Assembly (NCBI GenBank): GCA_963693365.1
Contig: CAVNZM010000005.1
Location: 6,200,001-6,264,000 of the forward strand
Length of the DNA stretch: 64,000 nt
Reading direction: 5' to 3'
From: Amoebidium appalachense
Lineage: Eukaryota > Ichthyosporea
The notes beneath the pieces are model-generated. The model did not search any database, was not told where the DNA came from, and worked only from the letters and a program-made list of their open reading frames with translations. The position numbers were made by a program, and so were the translations under genes. Position 1 is the first letter of the stretch. Every line of letters begins with the position of its first letter. Of this stretch, positions 1 through 23,998 are shown one piece after another.

Positions 1-29
1 CACACACACGTACACACACACACGTGCAG

Positions 30-464
30 ACGGTGAGTGCAAGTCCACAGCCAACACTAGTGTTGTTCCAGCCACGGTCAAGCCCGCCTACTACCCGGGG
101 GGCTACAGCTGCGGGGACAGCAAGGGGTACTGCAACGGCAATGGCACGTGTGTCCCCATTGAGAACTCGGACCCTGTCGATGTGCTGAGGAACTTCTTCT
201 CGAGCACAAACATTGAAAAGGTGTGTGTGGTGTTTTTGCTCCGTTTGTATGTGTTTGTATTTCATTCTTTTTTCTTGTTTTTTTTTTTTTTTTTTTTTTT
301 TTTTGGATTGGGGGGGAGGGGGGAGGGGGGTAAGGGGCCTGCAGGCGGGAGGATTGTGTGTGTATGTTCTTGTGCATGTGCTTGTGGGTTGTCTTTCTCT
401 CTCCCCGCTTCTCTCCTCCACCTTTTTTTTTTTTTTTTTTTTTTCTTTTGGGATCCGGAGGGGG

Positions 465-496
<32 letters not shown>

Positions 497-988
497 GGGG
501 TAAAAAAGTTGAAAGCCTGTGTGATGACAGCAGAATATGAGTGAGAGGAAACATGCATTAATCTGATATCAGCCCCAACCTAATTAAAGTATCCAAGTAA
601 GCCCAACCACATCACCTATTCATCATCTCTTCATCCTCGCACACTCCCGAAGCACACACCCAGCTTATATGCACACGTACATGCTACACGCATACGTATA
701 TGCACACGGTAACTGTACACAAATACGTAAACACACCCGGGCACCGACACGTACTCTATACTAACGCACACGTACACACACGTACACACACGTACACACA
801 CAGATTGCGCAGGTGATCCGGGACAACTGGTACTGGTTTGTGTCTGGGGCGGTGGTGCTGATTGCAATCATATCGGTGCTGTCGTGGCAAAGCAGGCGGC
901 TCATTCCCCGCATGCCCCCACCAAACGTGGCTGTGGTCACACAGGTACGTGTGTGTGTGTGTGTGCACGTGTGCGTGTGTGTGCTTTT

Positions 989-1027
<39 letters not shown>

Positions 1028-1827
1028 TTGCATGTGTGTGGGTTGGTGGGTGAATGGGTGTGTGTGTGGAGGGTGTTTGGGTGTTTGTGTGCATGTATGT
1101 GTACGTGTACTTGTACGTGTTTGTATGTGGGTTTAAGACTTGGAAGGAGACCATCCACTCACTGTTTATATGACATGGTATTTGAGTATTCTACACCTGT
1201 TTTTGACGATCTGTCTTTTGTTGTTTTTTTGCTTTGCTTCAGGTTCTGTGTTTCCTTGCTCAACCCCCCCCCCCCCCCTCCCCCTCCCTTCCTCCTTGTG
1301 TGCTTTGCAATCTGAATGGTGCTGCCCGCCATGAGGTGTAATTCGTACTCCGAAACCCATTCTTCCCCCTTCCCCCCCCACCTCCCTCCCCTCTCTTTTC
1401 CCCACCCACACACCCACACACGCCCTTCCTTTCTGCTTGGAATTCTTGGAAACTATTTTCCCCTCCTTGCACTCCGGTGTTTTCTGGTCAGTAGCTCTGC
1501 TAGTGCGTAAGGGATCAGGATCAGGTACACATTCCTTACATTCCATTTCACATTCCACAGCAGCCACCAGGCGTCGGACCGCCCCCCCGCCCAGAGGCAC
1601 CCATTCCCTTTAACCCTTCCTCTGCGGTAGCACCCGGCGGAATTCCGGGGGCCGTTGGGGGTGAGCCCCAAGTATACAGAGAGATGACGCCTGATGAGGA
1701 GGCTAGGAAGTTAAACGAGCTGTACTGGGAGAACGAAAGGAGGAGACAGGCGGAGGCGTTGGATATGTACAACAGACAGCACCAAGAGAGGATGGGATTG
1801 GCTAACGCAACCAGCGCACCGGTGTGA
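30..1827 (+). CDS. ADAM10/Kuzbanian-like metalloprotease, C-terminal three exons (5' end outside window)
   Basis: Exons 30-220, 804-944 and 1561-1827 join in frame with GT-AG introns and end at TGA 1825-1827. The first exon starts after a CACGTGCAG acceptor in phase 1, so upstream exons lie outside the window. The about 198 residues comprise the end of a cysteine-rich ectodomain (CGDSKGYCNGNGTCVP), a helical stalk (FFSSTNIEKIAQVIRDNWYW), one transmembrane segment (WFVSGAVVLIAIISVL), a basic stop (QSRR) and a cytosolic tail with PPP motifs and a charged helix (EEARKLNELYWENERRR). The order and spacing of a xCxxxxGYCxxxxxC pair, a stalk with an IAxxIxxxWW-like motif, and a proline-rich tail match the ADAM10 C-terminus as I know it. 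ADAM10 sheds ectodomains of surface proteins such as Notch. The catalytic domain is not in the window, so protease activity is inferred. Confidence 0.72.
221..803 (+). repeat. Intron with T, G and CA tracts (ADAM10-like gene)
   Basis: The donor is itself the start of a GT run (GTGTGTGTGG). Poly-T (about 280-304, 423-444) and poly-G (about 461-495) follow. The intron ends in a (CACACACGTA)n-type run whose last CACACACAG is the acceptor. No polypyrimidine tract precedes the acceptor. Confidence 0.7.
945..1560 (+). repeat. Intron with 5' GT/poly-G and 3' poly-C tracts
   Basis: The intron opens with GT-rich sequence and about 36 G (about 991-1026) and carries complementary poly-C near 1265-1290 plus C/CA-rich sequence at 1370-1425. 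It closes at a CATTCCACAG acceptor. Confidence 0.65.
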
Positions 1828-2637
1828 TTGGTGTAAAAGGGGGTTGGGTGGTTGGGTGGAAGTCACGGTGTATATGAAGGGCGGGTGGAGTGGAGGCCTG
1901 GATTGGCGGAGGGTTTGGGTGGGTTTGCATGCAGTTGTGTTTTTTTGGGTTCTGTCCTGGTGTTTGTTCACTCTGTCTCCACCCCCCCCCCCCCCCCCTC
2001 CCCCCCTCCCCCTCCCCCCTCCCCCCCCTTGCTCCCTGGGCGTGGTTTTCTGTGGATCCAGGTAGAGATGTGTGTTTCGGTGTGCATTTTAGAGCTCCTG
2101 GACACGCACACACACGCGGGCGCGCGCACACACACACACACGCACGCACAAGTCTCGTCAGGTGGTTTGTGCAAACTCGTATTGTATGTGCTTGGAACTC
2201 TAAAATCCATCCTTGGAATCAAGGTCGATTGTTGATATTGATGCCTTTGTTGAATTATGCTAGACACGGCATTTGCGTTTTAGTGCTACTTAGTGAAAAT
2301 GGTAGCTAAGGCCGACTTTGTGACTTTTAGGCTGTATGATTGTTGACCAATCAAACATTCTGATTCTTATTTTTGATTGATCAGCCCTGTCTTCTATCGT
2401 GATATATATTTATATGTAGAGATCGATCTTCAATCGTGATTGAAATTTGTGATCGCTTTTGGTTTGCGCTGCTGCGAGCGGTAGCGTTTGGCTTCTTTTG
2501 ATTGGCTGCGGGACTTTGATGTCACGTGGCACCTACCATATTTGGCCACCAAATGTACAGAGGGGATGGCTTATGGTAGGGGATTAGTTACCGCTGGCGG
2601 TCTTTTACCTAATTATATGAAAGGTAAATGTATGAAT

Positions 2638-2643
2638 AATAAA
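2638..2643 (+). terminator. Candidate polyadenylation signal
   Basis: AATAAA is the first canonical signal I noticed downstream of the ADAM10-like stop. The inferred 3' UTR would be about 0.8 kb. Confidence 0.4.
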
Positions 2644-3419
2644 CCTGAACTGAAATAGTGATTATCATTATAAACTGATGAATATTCGCTGTCTGCAAGC
2701 CAAAGTGGCCTGCAATACTTATTGCTGAGAGCAATTGCAATGCACGTGCATGGGTGTCCGTTTGTGGTTCGGATGTTTATAAACGTGCCGATCCCGGCGA
2801 ACTGTCGAACCGTTCTGCTGCACGGCCATGAATTGCCGTTGATGATCATGATGATGTGGTGTAGCAGTGTGGTGACAACTTTATAGCTATAAAGGTTTCG
2901 TTTTTGATTTTCGAGTTTCGATATCGATCAGACGGTCTGACTTCATAACCCCCCCCCCCCCCCCCCACCCCCATCCGCCCCCCCAGCTCTGCCTTTGCAG
3001 CCCTCTCCCCTGGCAATCTTTTTTTTTAATTTTTTGATTTGTATGACACACGATTGATTTGTATGATACAAGCACATCCAAAGTTTAACACGTCTCACAG
3101 CAGCGCCCACACATCCAACATATGCATGTTACATGTGGCACTGCATGTAAGGCCCTTTCATTGTCTCTCAGTGAGCTGATACTAACTTGCGTGTGTTTGG
3201 AATACAATGACATCTATTCAATGATAATTCTTAAGGGTAGCTATGAAGACCTAAGGCACGTACACGCGTAGTATTGTTCATTCACTCACAGTCACTGTGG
3301 TGTCGCTTCTGCACGTGTACGTATACACGGAACCCTGCAGGACTGGTGACTGTATCTTAATGGTGTATACATCACACGCACTGTGGCAAACACTGTATGA
3401 ACATGATCATGAGGACGTG

Positions 3420-3770
3420 TGCAAACCCATGCACGTACGTGTGGACCCATTCACCTGTGCACGTACTACGACGTGTGCAACTATTCAACCGTACGTGTTC
3501 ATCCATTCACCCGTGTACATATGGGTGTCCACCCATTCAATCTGAATTTCACTCATGCACGTACGCATTTACCCATGCACGTACGTGTGTACCCATTTAC
3601 CCACGCACGCACGCGTGACGCGCACCCATTCACCCACACACGTATACGTCTGCACCCATCCACCCATGCACGTACTACGTCTGCACCCATTACCCATGCA
3701 CGTACGCGTACGTCTGCATCCATCCACCCATGCGCATACGTGTGCACCTCTTCACCCATGAACGTGACAA
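3420..3770. repeat. Imperfect minisatellite of CACGTACG-type units
   Basis: Roughly 25-30 bp units built from 'acccattcaccc' and 'catgcacgtacg' repeat about ten times with drift. The unit length varies, which suggests an old, degenerating tandem array. Confidence 0.6.
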
Positions 3771-4294
3771 TGTTTGTGCACATGCACAGAGATACGAATG
3801 CATGCACAAAATACGCAGGCACTGAAAGCACAACTCGGACACACAGTCAACGTGATGACACGGTTTCAAGCTCAATCTAGATTTTATTTCCACCCCCTCG
3901 GTGGGACTGAAGGGCAGTGGCTGACCACAAGCCAATCACACTAGCGTGTTAGCGTGTTAAAAATGAAATAAAACTAAAATTAAATATCAGATGGACTTAC
4001 TGCCAGCTCCGTGAGCTACACCGTGCATCGATACCTTGTCCTCCACCGTGACATCGTATTTACCACGTAATAATGCTATATAAATAAAGTCTATGAAATT
4101 CCGCTTTGTCTATATACACTGGAGGATCAAAACTAGCTATCAAAACTACAATCGAGGGGTCCTATGTACATCGACACAATGTGTATGTGTCCGAGTGAAT
4201 ATCTAACAATCAAGTGATAGGTGCGGGTGTTTTTTCACTTCATTGGAAGTGGGAAAGTGCCGGGTGGGGGTCCAAATGAAATTTCAATGAAATT

Positions 4295-12382
<8,088 letters not shown>

Positions 12383-13628
12383 TTTCCGGCGGAGTCACTA
12401 AACACAGAAAGAACCCGAAATAGTAATGCATTAAGTCCACCAACATTGAAAGCATCGCAACACAACCCCTTCACGAACACCGTAGGCTACAAAACTCCAA
12501 AATGCTTTGTGTGGGGGCGTTACAGGATCGACTTCGCCCACAGAACTTGGGTAATCGCGTTACCTTCTCAGCATTTTCGTTTCACCCCTTTCACTCAAAC
12601 GTGGAACGTTGTCTTCCTTCGTCTTCCCTTGAGCCCTTTCGCTGATGGAAGGGTTTTCGAAGGAGACTGAGGCACATAGGCGCGACTTTCAGCGCTTAAT
12701 AGGTTAGCTATAGATCCAAAGTTGAACTTACATCAGAAGGAGCCAATCAGCGTTAGCAATAGTTTTAGGACATCCAATCAGCAATTGCTGACCCACTGGA
12801 ATTCCCGAAGGGATCACGCTCGCTTGATCAGGCAAACTGTGTGCGGGAGCCTCGGCCAAGACTCAATAGCGAGCGACCCACGCCTGAGAATTTTTCCTTT
12901 TGCGGGTTTTCTGCTGTTTTTGTCTGTTACAGTTGAAATCTTTTTTTAGACTCTTTATCAGTATTCACATTGCCAACCTGCGTGTAATCAAGAGAACAAA
13001 TCCCGGATCTGTCAGCGAATCATTGAATGACCAATCATCGAAGCCCCAGCAATGAGGCGCACGACACCGCGTTGCAGGTGGGGAAATGGGTCGATCCAAA
13101 GCATCGCCAGAAACGCTGGTGGAAACAAATAAACGCCTACTTATTTTCTATATTTTTATGATTACACCTTGTGTGTACTTTACTAGGAGCGTGGGACGCT
13201 TTAGGGGATTACACTGTTGTTTCGCAGACCGTTCAAATTCAATTCAAAGTGGTATCAGTCATGGAGGGGCGTTAGCCATGACGACGTCGACATTCCCCGC
13301 GGGCGGGGAACCGAGGCCCTCGTCACGTGACTTGTCCGAACTCCGTACCCGGCAAGCCCAATGAATAGCCTTTTATGATTATTCGCCTGTTTTGGGCCTA
13401 TTGATTGGTGTATAGCTAGTCCGATTCGTCGAACCGGATTGCGTTTGGATCCGCTCCGCGATTCTGTGCCCTGTGGGACTTAACGTTTTAAACGTGAGCT
13501 TATGATTGGCAATAGATTCGAATATGTCTGGCGGTTATGATTGGCGAATACATTTGAAAAGATCCGGCGCTGCGCCAGCAATTGTTACCAGCGCCGGATT
13601 GGCGCGGCGGTTGACGGGAGATTCAAAA
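12383..13628. other. Upstream region of the b561 gene
   Basis: Several CCAAT/ATTGG boxes occur (for example GCTGATTGGCT on the minus strand near 12740-12755, and about 12774-12779), with no convincing TATA box. An 11-bp inverted repeat (ATCCGGCGCTG / CAGCGCCGGAT) lies at 13562-13599. I see no other gene. Confidence 0.45.
13562..13599. repeat. Perfect 11-bp inverted repeat
   Basis: The arms are 13562-13572 and 13589-13599 around a 16-base loop. It lies just upstream of the LINE fragment boundary. Its function is unknown. Confidence 0.6.
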
Positions 13629-13825
13629 GGGGTTTACGCTGTTTACTCGAGGCAAAGAGAACCAGTCTCAGGTATGGGGGGGGGGGGGGTTTGCTCGGAA
13701 TATCCCCTCAGCGGTATATCATGATCACGTACATAGATGTCGGGTGGTGACTATATATCAGGGTTTACTTTCTCTACGAGACACCATAAAGACTACAAGG
13801 AGAAATCAATTAGTTGGGGTTCCCC

Positions 13826-13867
<42 letters not shown>

Positions 13868-13900
13868 GGGCTCCCCCTCGGGACACTCGGTATCAGCTGG

Positions 13901-13949
<49 letters not shown>

Positions 13950-14064
13950 TGTGTGTGTGTGCGCGTGCGCTATAATTTTGTAGTGATGTGTTTCTCAAGC
14001 CAATCAATACATCTAATAAACAGGTCGTAGGTACGCGTGTTTAGTATAAACACGCGTAACTACG
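13629..14064 (-). mobile_element. LINE 3'-end fragment with 5' fold-back
   Basis: This is the same element as 52317-54545: the last about 20 codons of its ORF (ending ITTKL), a (CA)n run, the GGGGAGCCCCTTT(A)n block at 13829-13863, and about 200 bp of conserved 3' sequence. The 5' truncation ends in an 18-bp inverted repeat (14026-14043 and 14047-14064, one mismatch). Such a fold-back fits a short 5' inversion during reverse transcription. Confidence 0.75.
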
Positions 14065-15075
14065 TGTTCAAAATGGCGATCGTGTTATTGTTTGAAGTGC
14101 ACGTGTGAGATTGAGCCGGCATCTGATTGGCGAACGGGTTTTTTTAAATTAGGTCTTGGAATGTGTCCAGATAACGCGAGGGCTTTCTCGGGTCGAGCCC
14201 CGTGTACACCCCGGCGAGCCCGACGGGGGTGTAGCGACCTGGGCGAGCCCCGGGCCGAGAGCAGCAAGGCCCGGGAGCGAGCCTCGACGCCCCTCCATGA
14301 TTTCCAGGAGAAGCTGCTGGAAGGCAGCATCGCACTGGAAACTACCAGCTCGTTCGGTAGATGGATCTTGGAACATTCTAAGAAAAGAAGCAGATGATTG
14401 GCGGACTTAAAATAGATCCCAAGATCCAGCCCGGCGCCGAAAAATTCGAATCAAGCCGAGTCACGACGTGTCACGCGGCTCACGCCCCGCCCGGGCCCAG
14501 TTGCTAGGTGAAGTTTGCTGTAGGGTTGTGTGTACGCACGTGTTCTTTGGGACAGATTTAGCAGGCAAGGAGCAGGCCTATGTACCTAATGCTATCGAGC
14601 CTGGCTGTCACAGTCGTCGAGGTGACAATTTACGTTCATATTTACACAGCTGCTTTCACTGTATGATTTAGTTAGGGTGATATATGCCATAGTTGGTTAT
14701 GTGAGTCAGCTCTGAGTAAGCAGCACCAGATCTATAGTAACAAGTAGGTCTGTGCGCCGGCTGTCGCCGGCGCCAAAACATAACGAAACAGTTATTGATG
14801 TTGGGTTGTGTGGTTGTTACCTCCCTCCCCCCCTCCCCCCGCCCCCCTCCCCTCCCTGGCCCCCCCGCCTCACGCTCCCCCCCCCCCCCCCCCCCCCCCC
14901 CCCCAAATCCTGCAGTTGCCGGATCTGCCAAATGTTATGACCCTTTTCCCTTTCATTTAACCCCCCCCCCCCCCCCCCCCCATCCCCCCCCCCCCCCCCC
15001 CCCCCCCTCCTTTCTTGCCCCCCTCCCACGGGGGACCCTCAGGGGCAGTGGCGGCGGTAGCACACTATGTATTCC

Positions 15076-15114
<39 letters not shown>

Positions 15115-15546
15115 TCGAAATTGCAAAGTGAGGGGATGGGTATGAGCAAATGACGTGTGTGTGTGTGTGCATGTTTGTGTGTGTGTGAATGTGTGTGTGT
15201 GGGCCAAGTGAAGGTTGTATGCGTTTTTGTCTTCTTAGTTGTTTTTGTATTCTATTCGATTATTACTTTGTGTGTACATGTGGAAAAAAAACAAATAACA
15301 AAAAAAATTACCAATGACCACCGCCCAGCTTGAATCACCCTAGCTCTAGTGTAAAAAAAATAATCATTATCAGCCACAAACCCTTCTAGTACACTCGCCC
15401 TAAATGTCATATTCACATTACTGAGTTGATTTAGTTGTGTTTTAATTAACTCTATTTTTTTTTCAACAACTGTCTGCCTATAGCTATTAAAACATTAAAA
15501 TGTACATGTGTTTGTGTGTGTGTGTGTGTGTGTGTGCCACGGCCGG

Positions 15547-15611
<65 letters not shown>

Positions 15612-15639
15612 ATATAGAATTTACCGTCCTCATCCCCGT
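14065..15639. other. Spacer between two LINE remnants
   Basis: 14090-14480 is unusually GC-rich (repeated CGAGCCC motifs) beside AT-rich DNA. Poly-C tracts lie at about 14878-14904, 14960-15006 and 15078-15112, and (GT)n at about 15510-15610. I recognise no gene; open frames in the GC-rich part have no domain signature. Confidence 0.5.
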
Positions 15640-16401
15640 GTCCCCCTAAACCGGTGTTAGCAGACCTTTAAGGTTTTTGTGATTGGATAACAAGTGCATA
15701 CTGAGATACCTGAACACTGTGTGAAAATCATATAAATACTCAATGTGACGACCAACAGAATTCAACAAAAAGTCTAAAGTGGTCACATTGCCAGCCAGTG
15801 TAGCAGACACCCGTAGGGAAAGAGGTAAAACGCGACATAAAAACTCACACCTATCAACATGCTTGCGATTATTAATAAAAAGTTCAGCACAAAAGTGGCA
15901 CCAGCGGCGATGAAAACAAAAATTACAACGCCACTGCACAACTTCCCAGGCAATATCAACATCAGAGCACCATACAGACTTATCTACTAGGGTGGTATCC
16001 ATACGTACAGCAGGAGAAATATATCCTGCCAACCCAAAAAGCGATAATGATCAGTACCGTGTTGCTTATAAGGAACATAACACATGCCGACTGAGTTTTA
16101 CCTTTGATTTCTCTATCAGAACGAGAAAGAAACTTATACTGCGTATGGTAATAACGCGAAAAGGCAGAAAAAACAGGAAGAGAAAAGAAAGAGGGAGTGA
16201 GATAGCGAGAGCACTAGAATAATCAGGTTGAATAAGGGTAGGCTGAGGACATTCAGAAGTAGCGTTGGTGAATCGGGGGGGAAGAGGGATGGAGGGAGGG
16301 GGGGGAAAGAAAGCATAAGGTGGGTGACCATCAGGTATCCTAACTAAATGAAAACAAAAACGAAGAGACAATTCCTCCATACGACAAACAGCAGATGACA
16401 A
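15640..16401 (-). pseudogene. Degenerate LINE ORF C-terminal region, second family
   Basis: The minus strand gives a 128-residue open segment ending at 15646 and, upstream after disruption, a second segment to 16401. The first contains VVQWRCNF, a Cys/His cluster (CHFC, VDRC) and TTLDFLLN. These align in order with AIQWRSNKY, SCIAKC and YNILDFILN near the C-terminus of the LINE ORF at 52651-54540. The upstream segment carries LSLRFCFH and a PPPP stretch, like LALKFNKH and PVPSSPLP there. The similarity was judged by eye, and the frame is broken at least once, so this is an old relic. Confidence 0.5.
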
Positions 16402-18705
<2,304 letters not shown>

Positions 18706-19262
18706 CTATTTCCCACCAAATTTAACCTCTGTGCTGTCGTCATCAGCCGCTCTCCGCGACCTTCTCACGGCCACCAATGCAATGAGTGCCACAAACGCCA
18801 CCACCATTCCCGCGCCAGCCAGCCCTGTCAGTGCCTCGTGCGCGTCACTGCCACCAACGGCCGGGGCTTCTGCCGCGGCCACACGTGCGAGCAGCCACAG
18901 CGTGCGGCAAGGCCCCGGCGGGGAGTTCGCTGGTCAGCAGAGACGGCAGAGAGGGCACGTGGGCAGAGGCAGCATGCGGCACACTGGGGGGTGGCTGGGG
19001 GGGAGCAGCCAGCACACTCGAGCCGACATCAAAGTGCATATGGTCGGCGCTGGTGTCGGACGGAGGGTCGGCAGCTACGGCCGTGGCGGGTGGCTGGGCC
19101 TGTGGTGCATGGACGTCGGCGGGGATGGACCAGATGGGCCAGGTGTCGGGCTCAGCGGATGCAAGGTCAAGGTGGACGCTGGGGATGACGTCACGGCTCA
19201 AGGCTTGCGCAATTCCTGATATCTTTGTTGCCCGGCTTCCCTTTGCTATGGCTGTGACCCAT
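18706..19262 (-). pseudogene. Copy 1 of the MGHS-family membrane protein, frameshifted
   Basis: The start context ACCATGGGTCACAGC and MGHSHSKG are kept. The frame is broken about 18 codons in (a TGA inside the copy), and a one-base difference near residue 120 shifts the end relative to the intact copy at 23999. The transmembrane block and DDDSTE tail survive in another frame, followed by a divergent stop at 18706-18708. The CTGATTGGCTAACGTT box (19408-19423) and a TATA-like stretch (19383-19391) are retained upstream. Decay is recent, because nucleotide identity to the intact copy is high. Confidence 0.7.
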
Positions 19263-20316
19263 GGTGGCGGTTATGGTCCAAAGGGCTCAGGGGGGGGGAA
19301 AGGAGAAAGGTTGGGAGTAGGAATGTTCCTTCGCTATAGCGCTGTTGTTTTGATCGGAGTGACCTGCGCATTGTATGTACGGATATATTTAGTACCTAAG
19401 CACCACCAACGTTAGCCAATCAGCTGTGGCTGTGGGTTTGTGTACAGATTGGAATGTGTTGACGTCCAGGGCATGCAATTCGCTCAAGCTCCTTGAGCAC
19501 CAGTGTTCCCCACCACCATGTAATAGTTATTGCATACACAAGCGTGTCACATAGTAGCAGCGGCGCCGCATGCAAATACAAGAAATAGCCATGAGCAATG
19601 ATAATATGCATTAAGTAGTTCATAAGCACATTTATTATACATCAAGTTTGTACAGGGCCTGAGCAAACGCAGGGTATGAAGCGTTCGCCCGTTTTGTCAT
19701 CGGATCGCAGATTTCTGCCGAGTGCACGTGAGCCGCGTTTCTGCACAAGCAACTGGCGGAGAGGAGCAGATGGAGGGGTGACAAGTAAACAGACCCCCAT
19801 CCCCCCCCCCCCCCCCCCCCCCCTCGGGTTACCTCGGTGGCACCCTTGAAATGGGGCCGCAGAGTGCTTGTGGTAGTCTAAGAGCTGTAGCTACCTTCCC
19901 TACCCATCATACATATGTACCTTAAAGCTTCCTCCTCTGCAACCCCCAGCCCTTCCCCTCCCTTCTATCCGCCGTCCACGAGTCCCCCCTTGCTTTCTCA
20001 GCCCGCACCCGTCCCCCTCCCCCCCCCCCCTCCCCAACCCCACCACCACCACCACCCCCCTCCCCAACCCCACCACCACCACCACCAACCCGTCCCCCAC
20101 CGCCCCCTCCCTTCCCCACCCGGCCCCTTCCCACCCAGCCTACATACGGTCCTCTCGACCTATTAAAGCTCATATCCAATCCGCACATTTTTTCGTTGTT
20201 TGACTGCCAATCGATGGGGCTCATAAACACGACCTTAAACAGGCAGAAAGAAACCCGCTTCCCCCGACTTTTTTGACCTCTCTCAGCTCTCTCTCCCTCC
20301 TCCCCCCCTCCCCCCT

Positions 20317-20368
<52 letters not shown>

Positions 20369-20408
20369 CTCTTTCCCCTCCCCCCCCCCCCCCCCCTCTC
20401 TTCCCCCC

Positions 20409-20446
<38 letters not shown>

Positions 20447-20899
20447 TTGACCCCCTTCCCCTCCCTTGTGAATCTTGTTGCAGTTTTGAGGAAAGAGGGT
20501 GTGTTTCTGAAGCAATCGACAATAAGATGCATGTGAACACTGCGGAGTCAAAGTCATATTTTTGATTGTCTGTGTGCATGTTGGGAGGTACGGGGGAGAG
20601 GTTACTTAGAGGTAAAGAGGGTATAGGAGGAGTATGTGGGGAGGGGTGGGGAGAGAGGGGGGGAGAGAGACAGCAAGTGAATGCATCTCCCCCCCTCCCT
20701 CCCTCCCTCCCCCCCCCCCCCCCCTGTTTTCTGCTCTCTGAGGATACAAGTTCTCTTTGGGATGGGGGGGGGGGGGGGGGGGGGGGGGATATTTTTATGG
20801 CCATCTTACAGAAGCATATGCGATTGCTTCTGCTTGTTGTTACATGAAAAAAATACTTTGTTGTTTTCTCCTGCTCTTTTTTTAAACTTTTAAATGAGA

Positions 20900-22310
<1,411 letters not shown>

Positions 22311-23404
22311 TAATCAGTCACACACAGTACACACACATGCGCAATACACACACACACTTACCCTGTGTAACAAACGACACACTGGCACAGTATATTAACC
22401 AGCCTCTTTTCGTGCAGTGGCGGTTTGCAAACACGCACGGTCCGGGTTAGTACTAGTCCAAGACAACGTAACGTTAGATATAATTAGCAGCTTCTGCACA
22501 GGTCTTGTGTAGGGAGAGAGCAGACGGGTAGATGTACAAAGACTTAGAATAGAAAGAGAGCTGCCGGGTTTACATTTCTTTTATCCGTGAGCAAGAGAAA
22601 GAAAACAATACAGTTAAGTAACAAACATCTACTTCGACTTGTTTCATGTTAGTGGCAGTACATAGTGGGCTCGTACCGATACTTCACGGTAGTGCTACCT
22701 CTGCACACTGCACTGTGCAACAGAACACTTTGCACTCAAGTGACCTTTGGATGCAAGGGATACTTGACGAGACGACATATGCAACAAGTAATTTATTATA
22801 AAAAGAACAACAGGGTGTCTGTCAGAGTCTGCTGGTTGCGTTGGACGGTGTGGAAAACAGTAATGATGTGTTTTCGACCGAACGCCTTCCTGTTGTTTTG
22901 GCAGAAACGCACCATGCAGGCAGTAAATGTTCAACACCCGTAGTAGTTGTGCATATGTTTAACTACGGTGCATGTGTGATGCCCTCATGATCATGAATGG
23001 CAAAGAAAAACGCCCAACGCAACAAGCCTGCAAACCCCAAAATAACTAAGACGATAGAAATTATCATTTAAAATGAAAAGCATCTGTGTAGTGTTTTGAG
23101 GAAAAAGCAAATATTGTTACGTAAAGGGTTTTGTTTAGGCCCGAAGTAGCTCAAGTTCTACGTCGGGGAGCTGGAGCCGCTGCCAGGCAGCCCGACCAAG
23201 GCCTCCTTGAGCCCGACTCGGCGACGGCCCTATGGCGGCCAACCTCGGGTGCTGGAGCGAAGCAAAAATTGATCGATTTTTGAATAGAAGATCCAAAGTG
23301 GTCCAGGTCCATACGCCTCACCTGCACAATCAGACGGCGGGGGGACATTGCGAAACTGCCCCCTAGGCCTTCCGCCCCCAAACCCAGGTCTCCTCTTGCT
23401 CTTC

Positions 23405-23530
23405 ACGGGCCTGATAAATATATAACACCACCCGACATCTATGTACCTAATCTGATAACGTTGAGGGCCCGGTGAGGGGATATACCAAGCAAACAATCCC
23501 CCCCGCCTGAGACTGTTCTCTCTCACATAT
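23405..23530 (+). mobile_element. LINE 3'-end fragment, third copy
   Basis: It matches the terminal about 120 bp of the LINE at 52317-54545 (CACCACCCGACATCTATGTAC, GAGGGGATAT, GCCTGAGACTG, TTCTCT) in the opposite orientation and is more diverged. Copies of different length sharing one 3' end are typical of LINE retroposition. Confidence 0.6.
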
Positions 23531-23569
23531 AGCCTATCATACTGGCGTGAGCTCAGGCTGAGCACAGCC

Positions 23570-23585
23570 AACGTTAGCCAATCAG
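23570..23585 (-). promoter_or_regulatory. Solitary copy of the shared CCAAT-type promoter box
   Basis: CTGATTGGCTAACGTT reads toward lower coordinates, about 270 bp from the same element in the copy-2 promoter and divergent to it. No MGHS-family gene follows, so it is a promoter remnant or half of a divergent promoter. Confidence 0.4.
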
Positions 23586-23850
23586 TGGTAACTAATTCCG
23601 CGATGACGAGACGAGAGGACGTCCATACCCTGCATTGGCTGAGGACCTTCATGAGCGACGCAGTGAGCGCAAATGCTTTATCCCCACAATGTGAGCTACC
23701 GTATTGCATGTTATCATCATTTATGGCCATATTCTAAGGTAAATCTGCCCTTGGTTTTCTGCGATATGTTTGTGTAATAACTGTTACATGGGTGGCGAAG
23801 CCTGGTGGCCAAGGAGTTTTGGCGAATTTCATGCCCTGGACGTCGGGAAG

Positions 23851-23889
23851 CTGATTGGCTAACGTTGGGTGTGCTCAGGTATATAAATA
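23851..23889 (+). promoter_or_regulatory. Core promoter of MGHS-family copy 2
   Basis: CTGATTGGCTAACGTT (23851-23866) and TATATAAATA (23880-23889) are spaced 29 bp start to start. The ATG is about 119 bp past the TATA box. The module is the same in copy 3 and similar upstream of the kinase gene. Confidence 0.7.
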
Positions 23890-23998
23890 AACCCGCGCAG
23901 GTCAATCCGATCAGAACACGGACTGAACGACAACATCTATCCCTACTACCAGCTTTTCTCTTTCACCCTCTTTAATCATTTGAATCTCAGCCGCCACC

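Larger units (their letters stand above)
1828..4294. other. Spacer between the convergent ADAM10-like and DOMON-cytochrome b561 genes
   Basis: The segment holds the 3' flanks of two convergent genes. AATAAA at 2638-2643 (+) could end the ADAM10-like transcript about 810 bases after its stop. AATAAA on the minus strand at about 3883-3888 could end the b561 transcript. Poly-C tracts lie near 1981-2030 and 2949-2966. An imperfect minisatellite occupies 3420-3770. I see no gene here. Confidence 0.6.

Noticed and set aside
78-558. Long open frames on both strands rich in Pro, Gly, Phe or Lys
   Set aside because: They are translations of poly-G, poly-C and poly-T tracts inside an intron; the real exon is the 30-220 segment.
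14092-14410. Overlapping 75-100-residue frames in a GC-rich block
   Set aside because: Several frames are open at once on both strands, as expected for GC-rich DNA with few stops; no motif is recognised.
23230-23730. 166-residue minus-strand frame
   Set aside because: It runs through the LINE 3' fragment and a promoter-box remnant; no domain or start context supports it.
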